The notes beneath the pieces were generated by a model, which was given only the letters and a program-made list of their open reading frames with translations, searched no databases and was not told the origin of the DNA. The position numbers were made by a program, and so were the translations under genes. From an uncultured Clostridia bacterium (lineage in GTDB: Bacteria; Bacillota; Clostridia; Oscillospirales; Ruminococcaceae), in assembly GCA_937901805.1 (NCBI GenBank), contig CALDJI010000107.1, positions 1-20,418 on the forward strand: 20,418 nucleotides of DNA. Direction: 5' to 3'. This document shows, one piece after another, positions 15,443-20,418 of this stretch. Within the stretch, counting starts at the first letter, position 1. Each line of letters starts with the position of its first letter.

Positions 15443-17647
15443 TCAATCCGCGTTCCCCTCTTTATTTCTGAATTCCACCGTAATTACGGTTCCCCGCGGA
15501 ACCTGTTCCCCGGCGGCAACCGTTTGTGAAATGGACGTTGTCGTCCCCTCTACTCCAGCGCCGGTCACCCTGAGCTGCAGGCCGGCATTGGTTAATCGGG
15601 CGTTGACCTGATCCCCGGATAGGTTCAAAACATCCGGTACGGTGACCATGTCGTTTTCCCCTTGCTCCGTATACAGGATAATCGATCCCCCATTGGGTAC
15701 GGATTCTCCATATTCCGGAACCTGCCGTAATACCGTTGTACCGCTGCCGACAATCTCTGCATTCAGCCCTTTTTCGCGCAGAGTGGCCTGCGCCTCCAAA
15801 AGCTGGGAATTTGTCACATTCGGCACCGTAACGTCCAGTTGGGCAAGTTCTTCGCTAGTGTACTCAGGTTCAATACCAAGATAGGGAAGAGCGTCCGCCA
15901 AAACTGCAGCCGCAGCCGGAGCTGCCAGAACGCTTCCGTAAATACTATAGCTCTTCGCATTATCAATCAAAATCAATACGGCGATTTCAGGATCGTCTGC
16001 GGGAGCCATTGCAAAGAAAGAAGCAATATAAGAAGGTTCCGAATCCTCACTGTCCAGTTTTTCCGCAGTCCCGCTCTTCCCTCCGACACGGTATCCCGGA
16101 ATGTAGGCATTATCGCCGCCCCCGTCAGTTACAACGCTTTCCAGTACCTGACAAACTTTCTGGGAAGTCTCCTCCGATAGCACCTGTCGCTTTACCTCCG
16201 TCCCAAAGGATTCCACAACATTTCCGTCGGCATCAATAATCTGTTTTACCAAATGCGGCTGAACCAGATACCCGCCGTTTACCGCAGCACAAGCCGCCGT
16301 CATCATCTGGATCGGCGTAATTTTATTTGACTGTCCAAAGGAACAGCTTGCCAGCTCAACCGGGCCCATTTGATCCGCGTTCATGACAATCCCGAGTTCC
16401 TCTCCCGGGAGATCAATTCCCGTCTTGCCAGTAAAGCCATAAGCACTCAGATATTTTGTGAATTTATCTACGCCGAGCCTGCGCCCCAGTTCAATAAAAA
16501 CCGGGTTGCAGGAATTTCCTACTGCCTGGACAAAATTTTCTGCTCCATGTCCCCCTGTTTTCCAACAGTGCATGGTAACGCCTGACACTTCTTCATACCC
16601 TCTACAATAAAACTGATCGTCAAAGGAGGCAACTCCCTCTTCCAACGCACTGGAAAATGTTACAATTTTAAAAACCGAACCCGGTTCATAGATATCCGAA
16701 ACAATTTTATTGCGCCATTGGTAATTCTGTGCTTCGCTGAGTTTTTCCGTCCGAGCATCGCCTGTCAAGGTTTCAATTTCTTTACGGGTTTCCTCGTCGG
16801 CAATCACAAACGGCTGGTTCAAATCGAAATCCGGTTCTGTCGCCATAGCCAGAATCTCCCCGGTATTGACATTCATAACAATCCCGGCTGCCCGATCCTG
16901 GACATTATGCTCTTTAACCGCAATTTCCAGTTGTTTTTCCAGGTAATTTTGAATCGCCTGGTCAAGCGTGAGAACCAGACTATTTCCATCCTTTGCACTC
17001 ACCATGGTTTCGTATTCCCCTGGCATGTCAATCCCCCAGGCGTTCCTGGCAGAAAGGACAGTCCCCGGGGTTCCCTGCAAGTAGCTGTCATAATATGCTT
17101 CTAAACCGGTAAGGCCGGTATTATCTGTTCCGGTAAAACCGATAACCGTAGAGGCGAAGTCATTAAATGGGTAATACCGCTTGGAATCCTCGATCAAATT
17201 AATCCCATCGATATCATTTTCCGACGCAAAGGAAATCACCTGCTCTGCAACGGTTCTGTCCACCTTGCGTTTGATCACCTCATAATAAGAAGCCGTCTTC
17301 TGGCATGCTTCCAGGATGGCGGATTCCTCCACGCCCAAAATGGGGGATAACCCGGAGGAAATCAGGGTCCAGTCTTCCTCATCGATTTGGGCCGGTGCCA
17401 AAACAATGGTCCATGCTGTCGCGCTCTGTGCCAGCGCAGTCATATTTCGATCATAGATTGTCCCGCGGGAAGCGGCAATGGTGGTTTGGCTCATTTGCTG
17501 GTTTTCCGCTTTGCTTTTGTAAAATTCGCTGTCGATAATCTGGAGCTGAAACAGCCGCAAAATCAAGGTGACAAACCCTACCAAAATGATCAGGGCTGCA
17601 ACCACAAGCATTCTTTTCCGCATGGCTCCGCTGGGGCTTTTTGCCAT
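15443..17647 (-). CDS. Class B penicillin-binding protein (SpoVD/FtsI/PBP2x type) with two PASTA domains
   Basis: A 734-residue D,D-transpeptidase that crosslinks septal or spore peptidoglycan. One membrane anchor (about 13-31) is followed by the PBP dimerisation domain (starting about 36; SRGTIYDRN at 60-68) and the transpeptidase domain. The active-site motifs are S324-V-F-K327, S379-C-N381 and K524-S-G-T527. Two PASTA repeats follow at about 604-662 and 667-728. In B. subtilis, pbpB and spoVD sit here in tandem; only one gene is present, so it is presumably the essential divisional PBP, though a SpoVD role cannot be excluded. The ATG at 17647 follows GGAGG by eight bases; an upstream in-frame extension of 37 codons has no ribosome binding site. 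Confidence 0.95.
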   Translation of the reverse strand: MAKSPSGAMRKRMLVVAALIILVGFVTLILRLFQLQIIDSEFYKSKAENQQMSQTTIAASRGTIYDRNMTALAQSATAWTIVLAPAQIDEEDWTLISSGLSPILGVEESAILEACQKTASYYEVIKRKVDRTVAEQVISFASENDIDGINLIEDSKRYYPFNDFASTVIGFTGTDNTGLTGLEAYYDSYLQGTPGTVLSARNAWGIDMPGEYETMVSAKDGNSLVLTLDQAIQNYLEKQLEIAVKEHNVQDRAAGIVMNVNTGEILAMATEPDFDLNQPFVIADEETRKEIETLTGDARTEKLSEAQNYQWRNKIVSDIYEPGSVFKIVTFSSALEEGVASFDDQFYCRGYEEVSGVTMHCWKTGGHGAENFVQAVGNSCNPVFIELGRRLGVDKFTKYLSAYGFTGKTGIDLPGEELGIVMNADQMGPVELASCSFGQSNKITPIQMMTAACAAVNGGYLVQPHLVKQIIDADGNVVESFGTEVKRQVLSEETSQKVCQVLESVVTDGGGDNAYIPGYRVGGKSGTAEKLDSEDSEPSYIASFFAMAPADDPEIAVLILIDNAKSYSIYGSVLAAPAAAAVLADALPYLGIEPEYTSEELAQLDVTVPNVTNSQLLEAQATLREKGLNAEIVGSGTTVLRQVPEYGESVPNGGSIILYTEQGENDMVTVPDVLNLSGDQVNARLTNAGLQLRVTGAGVEGTTTSISQTVAAGEQVPRGTVITVEFRNKEGNAD

Positions 17648-17670
17648 GTAAGGCACCTCCATAATTTCAT

Positions 17671-17689
17671 ATGCTGCAAAATACAGCAT
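17671..17689. other. Hairpin in the ftsL-PBP intergenic region
   Basis: An 8-bp inverted repeat (including one G-T pair when read as minus-strand RNA) with a 3-base loop, core ATGCTG / CAGCAT, ends 24 bases before the PBP start codon. It is not followed by a U-tract on the minus strand, so it is not a standard terminator; an mRNA processing or stability element is possible. Confidence 0.35.
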
Positions 17690-17696
17690 GGTTTTT

Positions 17697-17724
17697 ATTT
17701 TCCATTTTAAACAAAAAGAGTCAA
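17697..17724 (-). promoter_or_regulatory. Possible internal promoter upstream of the PBP gene
   Basis: The 126-base gap between ftsL and the PBP gene contains a good -35 TTGACT (17719-17724) and a poor -10 GAAAAT (17697-17702) 16 bases apart on the minus strand. The size of the gap compared with most neighbouring gaps in the cluster supports a regulatory role, but the match is weak. Confidence 0.35.
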
Positions 17725-17773
17725 GAAAGAGATTTCTTAACCCTTTGTGGTACATCATATACCTATTGTTTTT

Positions 17774-18247
17774 CTATCTGAGATATTCCATCAGATTTTG
17801 AAACCATCCGCTGATTCTTTGGAAAATATTCGGTTTTACCATGTCCTTGGAAAGGACGACTTTCTCCTCTTCTGATAAGGACACATACTGTACCTGCTGT
17901 TTTTCCATTTTCTGCATGCCAAGATTTTTCGTCGCATAATCCTCAATATTTTTTAAAGAAGTTTTTCCTTCCAATTCCATATCGAGTCTGGTTCCTTCGC
18001 TTTCCAAAATAGTCATTTGATTATTCGCCTGTCGGATTTCTTCATTTGCCTCAATAATCAATACGCGGTTATAAATCAGTACGGAAGCCAGGACGCCCAT
18101 CACAATCAGCATCATAATGGCCTTCGCAGGGCTCATGCCCAGCACCTTCCATTTACGGGGCGACTTTTTGGGTTCAAGCACTTCCATTGCCGGACGTTTT
18201 TGTTTTTCTTCAAATCTGGAAAGATCATATGCTGCGTTGCCGTTCAT
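17774..18247 (-). CDS. ftsL: Cell division protein FtsL (DivIC/FtsL-like)
   Basis: A 157-residue bitopic protein with a 40-residue cytoplasmic tail, one membrane helix at about 41-59 and a periplasm-side coiled coil at about 62-95 (IIEANEEIRQANNQMTILES). It is followed by IEDYATKNLGMQKMEKQQVQ, which resembles the short conserved stretch after the coiled coil of FtsL/DivIC proteins. Its position between rsmH and the PBP gene is the standard ftsL locus. It would pair with DivIC and DivIB to activate the septal synthase. The ATG at 18247 follows GGAGG by eight bases; a longer frame to 18277 is rejected because this ribosome binding site lies inside it. Sequence similarity in this family is low, so the call leans on topology and position. 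Confidence 0.88.
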   Translation of the reverse strand: MNGNAAYDLSRFEEKQKRPAMEVLEPKKSPRKWKVLGMSPAKAIMMLIVMGVLASVLIYNRVLIIEANEEIRQANNQMTILESEGTRLDMELEGKTSLKNIEDYATKNLGMQKMEKQQVQYVSLSEEEKVVLSKDMVKPNIFQRISGWFQNLMEYLR

Positions 18248-18304
18248 GGATATTTCCTCCGTTTCCTGCCGCGGCAAGCGGTTATCTTATCATTTCATTT
18301 ATGA

Positions 18305-19228
18305 CTACAATTTTTCTGCAACCCGTAATTTTGCACTGCGGCTGCGGGGATTTTCTAAAAGTTCTTCTTCCCCCGCCTCTATCGGTTTTCGGGTAATCAG
18401 CTTTATCTGCGGCTTATGTCCGCAAACACAAATTGGAAACTCCGGCGGGCAGGTACAGCCCTGTGCCATCCGTTTTAATTTTTGCTTTACCATGCGATCC
18501 TCTAAAGAATGAAACGTGATCACTGCAAAACGGCCGCCGGGCTTTAAACAGTCAAATACATCATCCAACGCCCGTGAGAGGTTGTCCAGTTCTGAATTAA
18601 CCGCAATCCGGATTGCCTGAAAGCTGCGCCGAGAGGGGTTTTTCTCCCTGCGGTATTTTGCCGGAACCGCATCGTGGATAATCTGTGCAAGCTGTCCTGT
18701 TGTTTCAATGGGATGTTGTTCCCGTTCCTTCACAACCGCCGCGGCAATACGGCGGGAAAACCTTTCTTCCCCATATTCAAAAAGGATTCGGGCAAGTTCC
18801 GCCTCTTCACAGGTATTGACCAAATCCCTGGCAGAGTAACCTTCCTGGCTCATCCGCATATCAAGCGGGGCATCCGCATGATAGGAAAACCCGCGTTCCG
18901 CCACATCTAATTGATGGGATGATACGCCCAAATCCAGGAGTACCCCGTCAATTTGTTCTATATTCAAGGTGGCGAGCACCTGTTTCAAATCTGCAAAATT
19001 GGCATGAACTACCTGGGCGCAGGGGTAGGCGGAAAGGCGCTCCGAAGCGATTTTCACCGCATCCGGATCACGATCCAGCGCAAGCAGGCGGCCGGTCGTC
19101 AGACGTTTGGCAATCTCACGGGAATGTCCGGCACCGCCGGCTGTTCCATCCACATAAATACCATCCGGTTTAATGGAGAGGCCTTCTATACATTCCTGAA
19201 GCAGCACCGATATATGGTGGAATTCCAT
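18305..19228 (-). CDS. rsmH: 16S rRNA (cytosine1402-N4)-methyltransferase RsmH
   Basis: A 307-residue SAM-dependent methyltransferase (formerly MraW) that modifies C1402 in the ribosomal P site. It starts MEFHHISVLLQECIEGL, with the SAM-binding motif VDGTAGGAGHS at about 26-36, LDLGVSSHQLD in the middle, GFSYHADAPLDMRM, the conserved RRSFQAIRIAVN segment, and the late VITFHSLEDRMVK motif. The length is normal for the family. The ATG at 19228 follows AAGGGG by about eight bases, and the gene begins 22 bases after the mraZ stop codon. It is the second gene of the cluster, as usual. Confidence 0.97.
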   Translation of the reverse strand: MEFHHISVLLQECIEGLSIKPDGIYVDGTAGGAGHSREIAKRLTTGRLLALDRDPDAVKIASERLSAYPCAQVVHANFADLKQVLATLNIEQIDGVLLDLGVSSHQLDVAERGFSYHADAPLDMRMSQEGYSARDLVNTCEEAELARILFEYGEERFSRRIAAAVVKEREQHPIETTGQLAQIIHDAVPAKYRREKNPSRRSFQAIRIAVNSELDNLSRALDDVFDCLKPGGRFAVITFHSLEDRMVKQKLKRMAQGCTCPPEFPICVCGHKPQIKLITRKPIEAGEEELLENPRSRSAKLRVAEKL

Positions 19229-19250
19229 TGCTCATTCCCCTTTCCGATGA

Positions 19251-19670
19251 TTAGAAGCCAAGATCCTCCATCGCCTGTTCAATGGTTTCTCCCGTCAACT
19301 CTGCACACATGGCGTCCCAGGTATCTTTGTCCCAGATTTCTGCACGCACTGATGCGCCGATAATCATCACATTTTTATTTAAATGTGCAAATTCCCGCAG
19401 GCTTTGCGGAAGAATAATTCGCCCCTGCTTATCGCATTCCACCTTGGCGGCGGAGGCAAACAAAAAACGCTGAATCGAACGCGCTTTTGAAAGGGGAAGC
19501 TCCCGGATTTTGTTTTCAAGTTTTTCCCATTCTTCCATAGGATAAACAAACAGGCAGCCGTCCAGACCCTTAGTCACAATAAAACTTATCCCCAGGTCTT
19601 CCCGAAGGCGGGAGGGGAAACTTACCCTGCCCTTATCGTCAATCGTATGCTGATATTCTCCGATGAGCAC
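19251..19670 (-). CDS. mraZ: Transcriptional regulator and division-cluster protein MraZ
   Basis: A 139-residue protein with two tandem SpoVT/AbrB-like DNA-binding halves. Each carries the family's DxxGR motif (DDKGRVSFPSRLRE near the N-terminus and DKQGRIILPQSLRE in the second half). MraZ forms a ring-shaped oligomer and binds direct repeats in front of its own operon, repressing dcw transcription. The preferred start is GTG at 19670, giving VLIGEYQHTID (usual family N-terminus) with AAGGTGG eight bases upstream; a TTG at 19691 would add seven residues and has no ribosome binding site. It is the first gene of the cluster and faces a promoter with matching operator repeats. Confidence 0.95.
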   Translation of the reverse strand: MLIGEYQHTIDDKGRVSFPSRLREDLGISFIVTKGLDGCLFVYPMEEWEKLENKIRELPLSKARSIQRFLFASAAKVECDKQGRIILPQSLREFAHLNKNVMIIGASVRAEIWDKDTWDAMCAELTGETIEQAMEDLGF

Positions 19671-19720
19671 CGCCTTCACCACCTTGTTCAACTCAAATCA
19701 AAAATGCCGGTTTTATGGGT

Positions 19721-19750
19721 GTAAAACACCACTTTACACCTTTTTTCACC
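19721..19750 (-). promoter_or_regulatory. MraZ-type operator: three 10-bp-phased GGTG boxes
   Basis: On the minus strand, three consecutive 10-base blocks (19741-19750, 19731-19740, 19721-19730) each begin with GGTG, starting 11 bases downstream of the -10 hexamer, so they cover the expected transcription start and early leader. MraZ operators described in other bacteria are short G-rich direct repeats (TGGG- or GTG-type) with about one helical turn between them. An overlapping inverted repeat GGTGTAAA / TTTACACC (19733-19740 with 19718-19725) is also present. Confidence 0.75.
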
Positions 19751-19761
19751 ATTACTGTTTT

Positions 19762-19790
19762 ATTATATCTTGTGATTATGTAAATTGCAA
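19762..19790 (-). promoter_or_regulatory. Main dcw cluster promoter (Pmra)
   Basis: On the minus strand, -35 TTGCAA (19785-19790) and a consensus -10 TATAAT (19762-19767) are exactly 17 bases apart. It is the only good promoter upstream of mraZ and is followed immediately by the GGTG operator boxes. Confidence 0.8.
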
Positions 19791-19989
19791 CCATTTCAGG
19801 AAAGTTTTCAACTTTAAAATCACCGAATTATTCGGTAATTTTTTACAAATAATGCTTTCTGCACCCGTTCAGATTACAGCAAATCCATATCCTTCCTGAA
19901 ACTCTCCATAATTTGTCACCAATCATCACAAAACATCTTCAACCGTACGGTATGGACTATCGTTTTTCTTTATATCCAATGCACTCTGG

Positions 19990-20018
19990 TTTTCATTCTA
20001 TAGACAATATGCTATAAT
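19990..20018 (+). promoter_or_regulatory. Promoter for hypA
   Basis: Plus strand: -35 TTTTCA (19990-19995), 17-base spacer, -10 TATAAT (20013-20018) with a TGC extension, about 50 bases before the hypA start codon. The extended -10 compensates for the moderate -35. Confidence 0.7.
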
Positions 20019-20069
20019 GAAAAAATAAAACATGATTACTCAAAATGTTGGATGGAAGTGGATTGATAC

Positions 20070-20411
20070 ATGCATGAGATGTCCGTTGTTATCAATACCG
20101 TCAACATGGCGGAAGAATACGCACGAAAAAACGGTGCAGAAAAAATCACAAAAATCGTGCTGGAAATAGGGGAATTCAACTCTGTTGTTCCAGAATATAT
20201 CCGTTATTTTTTTCCAGATGTTACAGAGGGTACCATGCTGGAAGGCGCTGAACTGGTGATTGAAACAAGTATCGGAATGGCCCGCTGCCGAAACTGCGGA
20301 ACAGAGTATCCCTGGAAAAAATCCGGGTACCGTTGTCCCGTTTGCGGCAGCGAAGAGTGCCGGATCATTTCCGGACGTGACTTTGTGATTAGGGAAATTT
20401 CCGTACAATAG
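20070..20411 (+). CDS. hypA: Hydrogenase nickel incorporation protein HypA
   Basis: A 113-residue nickel metallochaperone for [NiFe]-hydrogenase (and sometimes urease) maturation. The N-terminal MHE provides the nickel ligands (H2 next to E3), and the zinc site is formed by C73, C76, C89 and C92 in two CxxC pairs (CRNC and CPVC). The length is typical (about 113-118). The ATG at 20070 is fixed by the required MHE terminus, although the upstream sequence has only a poor ribosome binding site (GGAAGTGG, roughly 9-16 bases away). HypA delivers nickel together with the GTPase HypB, which is often the next gene but would lie beyond the right edge. It has its own promoter and faces away from the dcw cluster, so proximity to mraZ is probably incidental. 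Confidence 0.95.
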   Translation: MHEMSVVINTVNMAEEYARKNGAEKITKIVLEIGEFNSVVPEYIRYFFPDVTEGTMLEGAELVIETSIGMARCRNCGTEYPWKKSGYRCPVCGSEECRIISGRDFVIREISVQ

Positions 20412-20418
20412 CTTTCAC

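Larger units (their letters stand above)
19671..20069. other. Intergenic regulatory region between divergent mraZ and hypA
   Basis: About 400 bases with no convincing gene. From left to right it holds the mraZ leader (about 85 bases), the MraZ-type operator (19721-19750), the mraZ promoter (19762-19790), an orphan hairpin followed by six T on the plus strand (19822-19844), about 145 bases in which nothing was recognised, and the hypA promoter (19990-20018). A 78-codon plus-strand open frame here has no family resemblance. Confidence 0.7.

Noticed and set aside
1..20418. CRISPR arrays, insertion sequences, tRNA or rRNA genes, prophage or toxin-antitoxin modules
   Set aside because: No repeat-spacer pattern, transposase or integrase motifs, or RNA gene signatures were seen; nearly all sequence is accounted for by housekeeping genes.

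Overview
The window looks like chromosomal DNA of a low-to-mid GC Gram-positive anaerobe of the class Clostridia, most plausibly an Oscillospirales/Ruminococcaceae-type bacterium. The basis is the Firmicutes-style division and cell wall (dcw) gene order with DivIB, DUF881 and small-basic-protein genes next to ftsZ, a DUF4830 protein, an ECF-type thiamine transporter subunit, and strong AGGAGG/AGGGGG ribosome binding sites. Genus-level placement is not possible from the sequence alone.

Layout. Positions 1-293 (minus) hold the 5' part of a sugar ABC transporter ATPase with its own promoter. Then, on the minus strand, come an RsuA-type pseudouridine synthase and a DUF4830 membrane-anchored protein separated by a hairpin. 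On the plus strand 2162-4155 is a two-gene unit, a MATE exporter followed by the thiamine S-component thiT, closed by a very strong bidirectional terminator. Opposite it lies a CsoR/RcnR-family repressor gene broken by one amber codon.

From 4571 to 19670 (minus strand, read right to left) runs one long dcw cluster: mraZ, rsmH, ftsL, a PASTA-containing class B PBP, murE, murF, mraY, ftsW, murG, murA, ftsQ/divIB, DUF881 (ylxW-like), small basic protein, ftsZ. It starts from a promoter with three 10-bp-phased GGTG boxes (a MraZ-type operator) and ends at an intrinsic terminator after ftsZ. ftsZ also has a good promoter of its own. The products make UDP-MurNAc-pentapeptide (MurE with the DNPR signature, so meso-diaminopimelate type), transfer it to lipid (MraY, MurG), polymerise and crosslink it at the septum (FtsW, PBP) and build the divisome (FtsL, DivIB, FtsZ). 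ftsA, murC, murD, murB and ddl are not in the cluster. Divergently from mraZ, a hypA nickel metallochaperone gene for [NiFe]-hydrogenase maturation sits at the right edge.

No wholly new multi-gene system was found. The most notable observations are two broken genes: (i) the cluster's murA has lost about 45 codons near its 3' end and is frameshifted there, with the last 22 codons of the family still legible in another frame just before ftsQ; (ii) the CsoR-family gene carries TAG in place of the conserved Gln of its GQ motif. The MraZ operator and the unusual gene content of the dcw cluster are also worth a look.
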